NCBI GenBank assembly: GCA_023132955.1
Contig: JAGLXK010000407.1
Location: 1 to 44,776, forward strand
Reading direction: 5' to 3'
DNA from: Candidatus Heimdallarchaeota archaeon
Lineage (GTDB): Archaea > Asgardarchaeota > Heimdallarchaeia > Heimdallarchaeales > Heimdallarchaeaceae
DNA: 44,776 nucleotides
Position numbers and translations under genes: made by a program. A model generated the notes under the pieces. The model saw only the letters and a program-made list of their open reading frames with translations, did not search any database and was not told the DNA's origin. Shown here in pieces: positions 8,503 to 16,515 of the stretch (the stretch's first letter is position 1; the number at the start of each line of letters is the position of its first letter).

Positions 8503-9377
8503 CTTCCACTTCTGAAATATTCAATAGTTTCAATTATCTCTTCAATATTAGGTCTTTCACTCAATACTTTCTGTCTAGCTATTATTGAATGGATTCTTTT
8601 AGGTAAGTTAGTTTCAATTGCTAGATTGATTGTTTCTTGATGGAAAACAAAATCATAATGGTAGAGGGACAATAAATAACTATCCAAACAAGCATGTTGT
8701 AGTAGCAGAAAAAAATTTGAATCTCCGATCTGGTCCTTTTGTACAGTTTTTGATAACATGAAATCCTTTTTGCTTCCTGATAAAAGAATTAATCTGCTCA
8801 AGAAATCTGAATTTTGTTTGTTGAATATTTCAGGAGAACTGAAAACAATGAATCTTCCTCTTCTCTTGAAAGCGGCTAAAACTATAGGTTGATCATCCAT
8901 TAGAGCAAGAGGGATAAATCGCTTTATTCCACTCTCTTTCATAAAATTTTCATTCATATTTGAATTAATAACATGAGCTTTTGTTATGGTTAAATCTGAT
9001 CCTAATAACCGAACATTCATTGGTATTTTTGGCAATCCATATACAAATTTTGATTGAAAAGATATCCCTATCTCTTTTCTGAATTCCTCAAAAAATCTTC
9101 CTAACTCTGTCCAAGGTGGAGAAGGTAATGTTAAAATCAAACAACCCCCAATGTCAATATAGGAAATCAATTCGATGTATTGCTCTTGAGTTAGTTTTTT
9201 TCGGGGAAGACTTATGAAAAGGATGTGAGATTTCTCGAGAGTTTTCCAATCTAATCCATGACTCCTTCTTTTAATAATGTTAAACTTTACATTAGCTATC
9301 TCAGGATTAATGGAATTAGTAATGACTTTAGGGTTGATTTCTTCATTGAGCGAATAATCTATCGAACAAAGTCTCAT
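8499..9377 (-). CDS. GIFT-domain (IFT52/GldG-like) protein
   Basis: The 292-residue protein has no membrane segment. Residues from about 48 to 90 read HILFISLPRKKLTQEQY followed by a helix and DIGGCLILTLPSP, which matches the GIFT/GATase1-like pattern (ILLIPGPR..F...E...L..Y.D.GGSVLVL) found in IFT52 of the intraflagellar transport B complex and in bacterial GldG-like proteins. A later GRFIVFSSPEIFNK segment fits the second part of such a fold, where G.V.V.GS...F is common. The C-terminal 90 residues are helical. The downstream longin-like gene overlaps its stop codon. The identification is by pattern only; a DUF4350-type or glutamine-amidotransferase-like protein is the alternative. Confidence 0.55.
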   Translation of the reverse strand: MRLCSIDYSLNEEINPKVITNSINPEIANVKFNIIKRRSHGLDWKTLEKSHILFISLPRKKLTQEQYIELISYIDIGGCLILTLPSPPWTELGRFFEEFRKEIGISFQSKFVYGLPKIPMNVRLLGSDLTITKAHVINSNMNENFMKESGIKRFIPLALMDDQPIVLAAFKRRGRFIVFSSPEIFNKQNSDFLSRLILLSGSKKDFMLSKTVQKDQIGDSNFFLLLQHACLDSYLLSLYHYDFVFHQETINLAIETNLPKRIHSIIARQKVLSERPNIEEIIETIEYFRSGS

Positions 9378-9443
9378 CTAGTCTTATCTAATGAAAAACA
9401 TATAAACACATTGCGGTAGTAGAAATGAGAAAACTGCCGTTCT

Positions 9444-10502
9444 CTACTCAATAGATTTGAGTTTTCGCCTAAGGTCTCGTCTTAATTTTCTTGCAGAGTT
9501 GTTCTCAGGAGTAATTTTCAAAGTCTGTATGACCTCATCATATGCTTCCTGATATCTTTCTTTTGCATTCAAGCTTATAGCTCTAAGTAAATGAGCTCGA
9601 GAAGTCATATGAGGTCTGTCATGATAATCTTCACCAATTTCAGCTAACACTTTACCTGCATATTCCAATGTCTTATCATAATTGCCTTCCTTGGTGTGCA
9701 TTAAAGCTAATCTAGACACCAAAACAATATTATTTGGATCTACTTCTAAGTGATCTTTAATAAGCTTGAAGCTTTCTTCAATAAGATCTGCTGATTCATA
9801 ATAATCTATTGCTTTCAACAATAAACTTGGATCCTTTATTCTATCAAATGACATGGTTTTGTAATAAATGAACAAATACAAGCTTATTGCCAGAGGAAGA
9901 GTCACAAATTGCATAATGATTAGAACAATATCTTGTGATGTGAATATTGATACTATAGGGAAATAAGTCATCCCTAAACTGATTAATGTGAATATTGATA
10001 TGATAAAGTAAAACCTAGTTCCAAAGAGCAACTTGAATCTCTTCTTAAGAAATAATTTATCGTCTTCATCATCTAATTTGACTAAAACTTCAAAATTATC
10101 TGCCACTAGTACGTGTCCTGCAAACTCCAGAATTGATATGAAAAATAGAGCTACAAAATTAAAGATTAGTGCTATCAAGAAATCATTGTCCTGATAAGCA
10201 GGATATCTAAATAATATGAATAAATATCCTAAAATTATTTGTATAAGATGGTAGTTTCTTAACACTTTGATAGATGATAAATATATCATTCTTTTATAAT
10301 GAACTTGCTTTGGCAAAGGTCTTCGTCTAAATCTGACAATTCCCCAACTTACCAGCAATATTCCAATAGCTGGAAAGGAAGCGAAAGCTATAGTATCATC
10401 AGATTTTATATCAGTAAAAGCTAATATAAGAACTACCAAACAAGCTATGACCATACTTAAGTCTTCAGGAGAGAGAGACATTTCTTTATCTAACTTATAC
10501 AT
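9444..10502 (-). CDS. Polytopic membrane protein with cytosolic TPR domain
   Basis: About six hydrophobic helices occupy residues 10 to 215, followed by a soluble C-terminal region with two to three tetratricopeptide-like repeats, for example the segments LLKAIDYYESADLIEESFK, NNIVLVSRLALMHTKEG and RAHLLRAISLNAKERYQEA. Such TPR units mediate protein contacts, so a scaffold at the membrane is likely, but I do not recognise the family. The ATG at 10502 is preferred; a GTG at 10511 lies almost exactly at the predicted transcription start and is the alternative. Gene neighbours on both sides run on the same strand with their own spacing, so co-function cannot be claimed. Confidence 0.72.
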   Translation of the reverse strand: MYKLDKEMSLSPEDLSMVIACLVVLILAFTDIKSDDTIAFASFPAIGILLVSWGIVRFRRRPLPKQVHYKRMIYLSSIKVLRNYHLIQIILGYLFILFRYPAYQDNDFLIALIFNFVALFFISILEFAGHVLVADNFEVLVKLDDEDDKLFLKKRFKLLFGTRFYFIISIFTLISLGMTYFPIVSIFTSQDIVLIIMQFVTLPLAISLYLFIYYKTMSFDRIKDPSLLLKAIDYYESADLIEESFKLIKDHLEVDPNNIVLVSRLALMHTKEGNYDKTLEYAGKVLAEIGEDYHDRPHMTSRAHLLRAISLNAKERYQEAYDEVIQTLKITPENNSARKLRRDLRRKLKSIE

Positions 10503-10535
10503 ACACTGCACTAACCCTTCGATATGAATAAAAAG

Positions 10536-10543
10536 TATATATA
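10536..10543 (-). promoter_or_regulatory. TATA box of the membrane-TPR gene
   Basis: TATATATA lies about 27 bases before 10513 on the minus strand, which predicts a transcript with a leader of at most ten bases for the gene starting at 10502 or 10511. Confidence 0.5.
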
Positions 10544-10570
10544 TTGATAAATTTGACGCATAGACAGAAT

Positions 10571-13174
10571 TTATTTTGTTTGTGGTTTTTCGATTTCTTT
10601 TGTATAGTTTTTAGCACTTTTCTGTAACTGTGTCTTATCTAAAACCTTTGCTAAGCGCTCAATTGCATTCAAGTTATGCACCAATGCATCTAACCATGAA
10701 TACAAATCACCGGGATAGAGCTGAATATTATAGTTCTTACGAAATTCACTAGATATACGGATGGGGGAATAGCTCAATTTCCTTAGTTCCACTAGTTTTT
10801 TCGAAAGGTTAACTTCTCCACAATCACAAAAAGGTCTATCTGCGCATTTACAAGTAAAGAATTCTTTAGTCCAAATTGCAAATGTGTCAATAATCAGTTT
10901 TGTTGGACTCCTTCTTCCCCAACCATGCCCTGAATAAAGGTCAAGAATTGCTCCTGAGAATATATTTGTTGAAATATTTGTTTTTAGAGTTCTTTCTATA
11001 TCCCCATGCACTCTCGGAACTAAATGAGCGGATCTGAAAGGTTGTATTTTGATGGCTAAAGTTAAAGCAAAATCTTCCTCAAAGCCTTTGGATTTTTTCC
11101 TTTCAATTTCTTGTACTAAACGGAGAGCATATGCAGGGGATAAAAATGATAAAGAAACAGCTTTTCCTAAATTTGTAGGAATGATTATCATATTTTCAAC
11201 ATCAATCATTTTCATCTTGCGTAATGCTCTCATATTATCAGGAAGGGAACTCGATCTCCCTATAATATTTGCAAAAATCATCTTATCATCTGAAATACTG
11301 ACATTTTGGAAAGCAACTATAGTTGCTAAAATTTCCTCCTCTTCTTCAATTGTATCTAGAATAGGATCAACATCTTCTATAGGTTTGGTTAACAAATCAA
11401 AAGCTACTTGCTCTTCAGTTTCTTTTTGACCTGCAAATATTTTTCTCCCAGGCTCAATTAAAAGATAGACCTTTCCTTTATCGTGATAACCATATCTTCC
11501 TGCTCTTCCTAACATTTGATGAAATTCTGCAACAGATAACCATTCAATACCCATTGCAAGGTTTTCGAAAATAACTGTGGATGCTGGAAAATCTACTCCT
11601 GCACCTAAAGCTATTGTTGTTACAACTACGGAGTATCTTCCTTTTTCGAAACCTTTCTCAACAATTTTCCTTTGACGATAAGTTAAACCGGCATGGTAAA
11701 AAGCAGCTGTTAAACCTCTTTTCTTAAGTTTTTTTGCAACATTCTCACAGTTTCTTCTTGAATTAGTAAAGACTAATGTTTGACCTTTATATCCTGTTTT
11801 TGACCTAATTTTTTCTTCATGTTGACAGATTTTGAATAGATGTTCGAATCGTTCATGTTCGTTTTCCGTTAGAACTGAATGTCTTTCCAAAGGTATAGGT
11901 CTACCCATATACTCTACTACTTCGGCATTGAGATCTTCTCCTAAAACCTTTGGATTTCCAATGGTTGCGGAGAGATAGATAATTTGAGCTTTGGGAAATA
12001 GAGCTTTTAATCGAGAAATTAAACCATTTAATCTAAAACCTCTTTCTTTAGCAACGAGCATCTGTACTTCATCAATGACAATGACACCTATATCCCCAAT
12101 TTCTTTGTTTTTACCATCTCTTAGAAGAAAATCAAATGCTTCATAGGTTGCAACAATGATATTTGCTGTCCTAAAATTTTCATCGATTATAGGTTTATGT
12201 TCGCCTTCAACTTGAATTCTACTCATTCCTACTCTTATAGTAGTTTTTAGTTCCAATGCTTTATACCGTTTTTTGAACTGCTCATATTTCTGATTGGTAA
12301 GAGCTACTAGAGGAGATAGATATATGAATTTTTTACCTTTCAAAGCTGAGTTTATGCCTGCTAACTCACCTACAAGAGTTTTACCTGAGGTAGTACCCGC
12401 TAATACAAGAAGGTCCTTATTTCTTAGAAGTCCTTTTTCTAGAGCCAATTTTTGAATTGGAAGAAGAGTCTGAATTCCATCACTTATGAGCACTTTTTTG
12501 AATTGAGAAGATAATCGGTCAACTTGATTTACCTTCATTTTATTTTCAATTTTCTTGGCTGGAATAATATCAAAAAGTGTTGAGTCTGGTCTGTTTATAG
12601 GATCCTGGTCTGCACCAAAGGAAATATTCTCTAGAACATCATCCAGTTTACCTTCTCTTTGAGCTTGTTGTTGGAAGAATTTTGTAAGTCCTCCTGTTAC
12701 AACTAAATTGCTTCGTTGTAGTTCACTTGTTAGTAGATTTTTACTACAGTAATCACAGATACGTTTCCCTTTAAATTTAATAGAATCGTTATCTAAAGCA
12801 GTCCACTTGATTCTTCTAGATAAACAAAATGAACAAAGGGGAGCAAGTTTTGGTTTTGATATCTTGAAAGTACGACAATATTCTAGTAATCCTGCATTAT
12901 CCCAAGGGAGATCTGTATCGGGAATAAGGAGATATTGGGCATCTCTCAAATTTTCTGTAGCAAAGCGGGGGCGAATGTAAATGTTAGAACTTCGTCCAAC
13001 TTTGAGATATTTGTAAACCCTCAAATGATTCCTTTCATACACAAATTGCAATCTAGTATGAGTCAAAGATCGCCTCTCCTTACTCGAACCAAGACTAAAA
13101 TAAATTATGTCTGTAGAACGTTTTTCTTTGTTCCAACTAAAAAGAATAGCAACATAAGGCTTTGGGAGTTTCAT
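10571..13174 (-). CDS. Ski2-like superfamily 2 helicase with N-terminal zinc finger
   Basis: This 867-residue ATPase carries the SF2 motifs in order: Walker A AGTTSGKT at 259-266, DEVQ at 368-371, SAT at 402-404, LVFTNSRRNC (motif IV region), TTIALGAGVDFPA and QMLGRAGRYG (motif VI). The layout and the DEVQ box place it near Ski2/Hel308/Brr2-type helicases, which unwind RNA or DNA 3' to 5'. About 250 residues precede the helicase core and include two CxxC pairs (C114/C117 and C140/C143), a likely zinc finger; a second cysteine cluster, CKCADRPFCDC, lies near the C-terminus. The layout resembles archaeal helicases annotated with DUF5814, a recollection I cannot verify here. The gene sits 21 bases after a zinc-ribbon protein gene, suggesting an operon. 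Confidence 0.85.
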   Translation of the reverse strand: MKLPKPYVAILFSWNKEKRSTDIIYFSLGSSKERRSLTHTRLQFVYERNHLRVYKYLKVGRSSNIYIRPRFATENLRDAQYLLIPDTDLPWDNAGLLEYCRTFKISKPKLAPLCSFCLSRRIKWTALDNDSIKFKGKRICDYCSKNLLTSELQRSNLVVTGGLTKFFQQQAQREGKLDDVLENISFGADQDPINRPDSTLFDIIPAKKIENKMKVNQVDRLSSQFKKVLISDGIQTLLPIQKLALEKGLLRNKDLLVLAGTTSGKTLVGELAGINSALKGKKFIYLSPLVALTNQKYEQFKKRYKALELKTTIRVGMSRIQVEGEHKPIIDENFRTANIIVATYEAFDFLLRDGKNKEIGDIGVIVIDEVQMLVAKERGFRLNGLISRLKALFPKAQIIYLSATIGNPKVLGEDLNAEVVEYMGRPIPLERHSVLTENEHERFEHLFKICQHEEKIRSKTGYKGQTLVFTNSRRNCENVAKKLKKRGLTAAFYHAGLTYRQRKIVEKGFEKGRYSVVVTTIALGAGVDFPASTVIFENLAMGIEWLSVAEFHQMLGRAGRYGYHDKGKVYLLIEPGRKIFAGQKETEEQVAFDLLTKPIEDVDPILDTIEEEEEILATIVAFQNVSISDDKMIFANIIGRSSSLPDNMRALRKMKMIDVENMIIIPTNLGKAVSLSFLSPAYALRLVQEIERKKSKGFEEDFALTLAIKIQPFRSAHLVPRVHGDIERTLKTNISTNIFSGAILDLYSGHGWGRRSPTKLIIDTFAIWTKEFFTCKCADRPFCDCGEVNLSKKLVELRKLSYSPIRISSEFRKNYNIQLYPGDLYSWLDALVHNLNAIERLAKVLDKTQLQKSAKNYTKEIEKPQTK

Positions 13175-13195
13175 CTTAATTCACTTATTCCTAAT

Positions 13196-13744
13196 TCATT
13201 TCTCAACCAAAGGTTTGATTGATTTTCCACATTTGGTGCAGAACTTGGAGATGACAGAGTTAACTTTTTGGCAATGGGGACATTCTTTATGCAATTGATA
13301 ACCACAGTTTTTACAATATTTCAAGAATGAAACCTCTTTAGAACAGTTTGGACATTCAATTGATTTCTTACTTATTTGAGTAGGGATTGATTTTGAATCT
13401 TGGCTAACTTCTTGAGGAATTTGTTGTGAAGCTTTGGGAGCTGTTGGACTTCCTAGCCATGAGGGTTTTGCAGGTTGGTATGTTGCTCCTGGTGGGGTTC
13501 TAGCTTGATGATCTCCTGTTTCAGATGCAGGTTTAGCAAAAGTAATGTCTTCAGCTGTTTTAGGATCTACATCAATAACATAATCTAAAGCAGAAGTTTG
13601 TTCTGGAATGGTGATTTTCTTTTTTCTTTGCTTAAGAAGTACAAGAGCTAAATAATCCTTTATCTCATCTTGATTTGACCCACAATGCAGGCAAATTCGG
13701 TCTTGTTCTTCAATGTCTTCCCAGCAAGCTAAACACTGCTTCAT
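13196..13744 (-). CDS. Zinc-ribbon protein with three CxxC-CxxC ribbons
   Basis: From the ATG at 13744 the 182-residue product begins MKQCLACWEDIEEQDRICLH, a compact zinc ribbon with C4, C7, C18 and C21. A low-complexity linker rich in P, S, Q and T follows, and two further ribbons fill the C-terminus (CPNCSKE...CKNCG and CPHCQKV...CTKCGK). Such tandem double-zinc-ribbon proteins are common in archaea and usually mediate protein or nucleic-acid contacts. The frame extends upstream to 13804 but the extra 20 residues are basic and look untranslated. The adjacent helicase also has zinc-finger cysteines, which makes it a plausible partner; this is inference from the 21-base spacing. Confidence 0.75.
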   Translation of the reverse strand: MKQCLACWEDIEEQDRICLHCGSNQDEIKDYLALVLLKQRKKKITIPEQTSALDYVIDVDPKTAEDITFAKPASETGDHQARTPPGATYQPAKPSWLGSPTAPKASQQIPQEVSQDSKSIPTQISKKSIECPNCSKEVSFLKYCKNCGYQLHKECPHCQKVNSVISKFCTKCGKSIKPLVEK

Positions 13745-13879
13745 GAAAATCACTTTTCTAGTCAACTTTTTCTTAACATGGCCTCTTATAAAACTAGCTT
13801 TCAAGCTAAGATATAGTTATTGGAATAATAACTCATAGAAAAGATTTTATTCAAGTGAACTGAACGATATTTGAGATTT

Positions 13880-14269
13880 ATGGCAAAGAAGAAACTGATA
13901 AAATGCAAAAATTGTGGAGAAGAATGGCTTCCGACAGATGTTCCAACAAAAAAAGAATGGAATATCGTAAGTCCAATGCCTGATAAACAAGGCAACGTTA
14001 CTATTACTAGAATGGCAACCTGGGATTGCCCAAAATGCGGTAAAAACCGAACTGGAGCTAAGGCAAAAACCAAAGGTGAGTTCAAAGAAGAGGAAACTCC
14101 CAAATATAAGATTGAGCATGCTATTAGTTCTGGAGAAAAATTCAACATAGTTGATCTTGCAGATGAAATTGGTTTTGATGTCGAGAGTATTAAGAAAATA
14201 ATTCCTATGTACCTCAAGAAGCAAAACATTAAAGGAAAAATAGCTGGGGATTTCTTTATTCCCGGATGA
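13880..14269 (+). CDS. Zinc-ribbon plus winged-helix-like small protein
   Basis: The 129-residue protein has one split zinc ribbon (C9/C12 and C50/C53) with 37 residues between the pairs, then a basic linker (KAKTKGEFK), and a C-terminal region of about 55 residues that looks like a helix-turn-helix (FNIVDLADEIGFDVESIKKI followed by a short wing). This suggests a nucleic-acid-binding regulator, but no named family is recognised. The frame is open to a TTG at 13871; the ATG at 13880 gives the cleaner N-terminus MAKKKLIKCKNCGEEW. It is divergent from the zinc-ribbon/helicase operon. Confidence 0.7.
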   Translation: MAKKKLIKCKNCGEEWLPTDVPTKKEWNIVSPMPDKQGNVTITRMATWDCPKCGKNRTGAKAKTKGEFKEEETPKYKIEHAISSGEKFNIVDLADEIGFDVESIKKIIPMYLKKQNIKGKIAGDFFIPG

Positions 14270-14311
14270 ATTTCATTTCATGAACTGTTCAAGCTGTCTG
14301 CATGGCAAAGA

Positions 14312-14319
14312 TTTTTAAA
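14312..14319 (+). promoter_or_regulatory. TATA box of the small two-helix membrane protein
   Basis: TTTTTAAA is followed by a predicted start near 14342, leaving a 20-base leader with a weak GGGAT site before the ATG at 14363. Confidence 0.4.
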
Positions 14320-14362
14320 CGTTTAAAAAAATCACGCACAGAAGATTAAAAAGGGATTAAGA

Positions 14363-14587
14363 ATGGCATACACAGCATATAATGGGCTCTTAACCGGTGG
14401 TTGGCTAACCTTTATGGTAGTAGTATTTTCTATATTGACAGTTGCAAGCATTATTTGGTTTATATTGTATGTTGAAATGTCACAGAGGAAGAATTGGAAA
14501 ATGGTTGTTCTAATAGTTTTTATTTGTGCATTAATAACAGCTTTTGAAATCCAGCTCATCCTTCTGAAAACAAATGTGGTTTTCTGA
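14363..14587 (+). CDS. Small membrane protein, two helices, unknown
   Basis: This 74-residue protein consists of two hydrophobic helices at about 11-37 and 46-68, joined by a short basic turn (EMSQRKNWK), so both ends should lie outside. It has its own TATA box and a start ATG at a fitting distance. I do not recognise a family, and nothing in the adjacent genes suggests a role. It lies between a zinc-ribbon gene and an unknown gene on the same strand. Confidence 0.6.
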   Translation: MAYTAYNGLLTGGWLTFMVVVFSILTVASIIWFILYVEMSQRKNWKMVVLIVFICALITAFEIQLILLKTNVVF

Positions 14588-14736
14588 TTTGATGGACACA
14601 TTTTAATTCACTTATCTTTGTTTTTGAGTTCATCTCGTTTTCTCACGCCAGAAACGATGAAAAAGTTAAATAATCAGTTAATCGTAGAACATCAAGATAG
14701 ACTGTCAAATACAAGTGCTATTCAAGAGTGGTAGAT

Positions 14737-15591
14737 ATGACGAAAGAAACCATATTCAAGTATATCTCAACAGATGAAATAATTTCTGTCTTATCTACTA
14801 CTAGTAAAACAGTAAAAAAGAAACCAAAAGATGATCTTCAGAAGCTTCTATTCAAGGAAATCAACGAGAAAAAAATAACCAGTACAAAAATTCGAAATTT
14901 CTGGTCTAAAGCAATAGAAAATCAGTTTTTTGAAGAATTTCAACGTGTTTATTTATTTACCCCTGTCACAAAGTACAATACTTCAACTAAGCTAAAAAAT
15001 GAATTAATCAACAAGTCCAAAAAATTGAAAGAAGAGAGTGGTTTGAAATTCAGTAATAGTTACATTTCCAAATTGAATTCATCACCATTGCACTTTGTAT
15101 ATATGTTTGGTTTCAAAGAACTTCAAGATCAAAATGATTTAATGAAGTTACCTTTGGATTCGCTTATGTTTCTCTCAATTTTACCAGAGTTAGGTATAGC
15201 TATTTGTCCTGCATGTGAAAAAACTAAAAAGCATAAGTTCATTGTAGATCTTCTCAAAACTACTTTTGCTAATGCCGCTGAACTCAAAGTTAATGCGCTT
15301 TTACTTAGAAAATATGCAACACAGGAGACCATAACCAAATTAAGCATAGCTACTCCTCAAGAGATAGCAGGATTTGCTGGACTTGATGTTATTGAGTTTA
15401 AAGGGCCAAATGTGATGCTAGGTTTGTCTGGTTTGAAACGAAGACATGATGCAAATGTTGAGGTAATTACAAGAGTAGGCCCATTTACAGAAATTGAATC
15501 TGATTCAATAAGATTGATGTGTGGGAAAGGTATTCATTTTAAGAAATATGCAGGACTTAATTCACTCTTAAACGCCCTTAAAATTGGTTAA
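14737..15591 (+). CDS. Unrecognised 284-residue protein
   Basis: The protein is soluble, with a basic N-terminal third (KKKPKDDLQK, TKLKNELINKSKKLKEE), a CPAC pair near residue 160, and a helix-hairpin-helix-like stretch (ETITKLSIATPQEIAGFAG) near residues 197-215, which hints at nucleic-acid binding. I recognise no family. A GTG at 14728 three codons upstream is an alternative start to the ATG at 14737. The last 34 bases of the gene contain the left arm and loop of a perfect 14-bp inverted repeat described separately. The por operon follows in the same direction after 99 bases. Confidence 0.6.
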   Translation: MTKETIFKYISTDEIISVLSTTSKTVKKKPKDDLQKLLFKEINEKKITSTKIRNFWSKAIENQFFEEFQRVYLFTPVTKYNTSTKLKNELINKSKKLKEESGLKFSNSYISKLNSSPLHFVYMFGFKELQDQNDLMKLPLDSLMFLSILPELGIAICPACEKTKKHKFIVDLLKTTFANAAELKVNALLLRKYATQETITKLSIATPQEIAGFAGLDVIEFKGPNVMLGLSGLKRRHDANVEVITRVGPFTEIESDSIRLMCGKGIHFKKYAGLNSLLNALKIG

Positions 15592-15601
15592 GAGTGAATT
15601 A
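15558..15601 (+). repeat. Perfect 14-bp inverted repeat across a stop codon
   Basis: TAATTCACTCTTAA at 15558-15571 is exactly complementary to TTAAGAGTGAATTA at 15588-15601, with a 16-base loop. The right arm contains the end of the stop codon at 15589-15591. The oligo-T stretch that follows (ATTTTTATAC near 15605-15614) is what an archaeal terminator would show, and the site is also 90 bases before porG, so an operator is possible. Confidence 0.6.
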
Positions 15602-15690
15602 CGAAATTTTTATACAACCTTTAATGTAATACCTAAAATATTATAATAAATGAAACAAACCTCACAGCAGAGCTGACAAGGTTAGAAGTA

Positions 15691-16245
15691 ATGATAGAAG
15701 TTATACAAATCAGTCGAGGCGGCAGTGGTGGTATTACAGGTGCGAAGATTCTAGCTGAATCTGCAATGTATGAAGGACTAGATGCTCAAGCAATACCAAA
15801 ATATGGCTCAGAGCGAAGAGGTGCAGCAGTTGAAGCTTATATAAGATTCAGCAATGCCCCTATTAGAATACATAGTCCTGTATATGAACCAAACCATGCC
15901 ATGATTTTAGATATTTCACTGCTTGACCGAATAGATATTTCTAAGGTAGACCCGAATGGAGTAATTGTAATTAACTCCAAAAAAGTTCCTGAAGAATTGA
16001 AAGGAACTGGAAGGAAAGTAGCCTATGTAGACGCAACAGGTATTTCACAAGAGTTAGGTTTAGTTCTCAGTGGATTTACTCTAGTGAATATGACTATGTT
16101 AGGAGCTTTTGTTAAGGGAACTGAATTAATAAGTTTTGAAAACCTAGAGAAAGCTATCAGAAATTATTGGGGCGAAAAGCGCGCTCCTAAGAATGTTGAA
16201 GCTGCAAAAAGAGCTTACGAAGAAACAAAGGTGGTTAGAGCATGA
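15691..16245 (+). CDS. porG: Pyruvate:ferredoxin oxidoreductase, gamma subunit
   Basis: The 184-residue gamma subunit of the four-subunit thiamine-dependent ferredoxin oxidoreductase. It opens EVIQISRGGSGGITGAKIL, the family's (R/G)G-G-G-(V/I)-(V/T)-A segment, and continues with YGSERRGAAVEAYIRFS, matching the YGPE(R/V)RGG.V.A..R.S pattern. The gamma subunit packs against the alpha and beta chains that bind thiamine diphosphate. The stop overlaps the delta start as ATGA. In the gamma, delta, alpha, beta order this is a standard archaeal por operon; the substrate could in principle be another 2-oxoacid. Confidence 0.9.
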   Translation: MIEVIQISRGGSGGITGAKILAESAMYEGLDAQAIPKYGSERRGAAVEAYIRFSNAPIRIHSPVYEPNHAMILDISLLDRIDISKVDPNGVIVINSKKVPEELKGTGRKVAYVDATGISQELGLVLSGFTLVNMTMLGAFVKGTELISFENLEKAIRNYWGEKRAPKNVEAAKRAYEETKVVRA

Positions 16246-16514
16246 CAGAGGGACCAAGTCAACCAATATTGTACCCAATGGAAGGAGTAGCTGGAAAAAC
16301 AGGTGAATGGAGAACTTTCTATCCTGTACTAGATCCAGATTTATGTATTAAATGTAATATCTGTTGGAAATATTGTCCAGATCATGCAATTTATCCAGCT
16401 GATAGAGAAAAAGATGAACCTATAAGTTTTGATTACGATTATTGTAAAGGATGCGGCATTTGCGCTCAAGAATGTCCAAAAAGTGCAATAAGAATGGTTC
16501 CACAAGGTGAATGA
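16242..16514 (+). CDS. porD: Pyruvate:ferredoxin oxidoreductase, delta subunit (2x[4Fe-4S])
   Basis: The 90-residue delta subunit is a ferredoxin-like electron carrier with two [4Fe-4S] motifs: CIKCNICWKYCP near residues 31-42 and CKGCGICAQECP near 68-79. It passes electrons from the thiamine site toward ferredoxin. The start ATG overlaps the porG stop as ATGA, and its TGA is one base before the porA ATG, so translation of the operon is tightly coupled. Confidence 0.92.
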   Translation: MTEGPSQPILYPMEGVAGKTGEWRTFYPVLDPDLCIKCNICWKYCPDHAIYPADREKDEPISFDYDYCKGCGICAQECPKSAIRMVPQGE

Positions 16515-16515
16515 G

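Noticed and set aside
11049-11429. Plus-strand ORF inside the helicase gene
   Set aside because: Complement of conserved helicase sequence; Ser/Ile-rich shadow frame.
13801-14229. Two minus-strand ORFs antisense to the zinc-ribbon/winged-helix gene
   Set aside because: The plus-strand frame has paired CxxC motifs and a sensible start; the antisense frames have no motifs.
14363-14587. Comparison of the small two-helix proteins (also 38157-38429) with the PAT subunit Asterix, given the CCDC47-like gene
   Set aside because: I see no sequence resemblance beyond size and hydrophobicity; Asterix has three helices.
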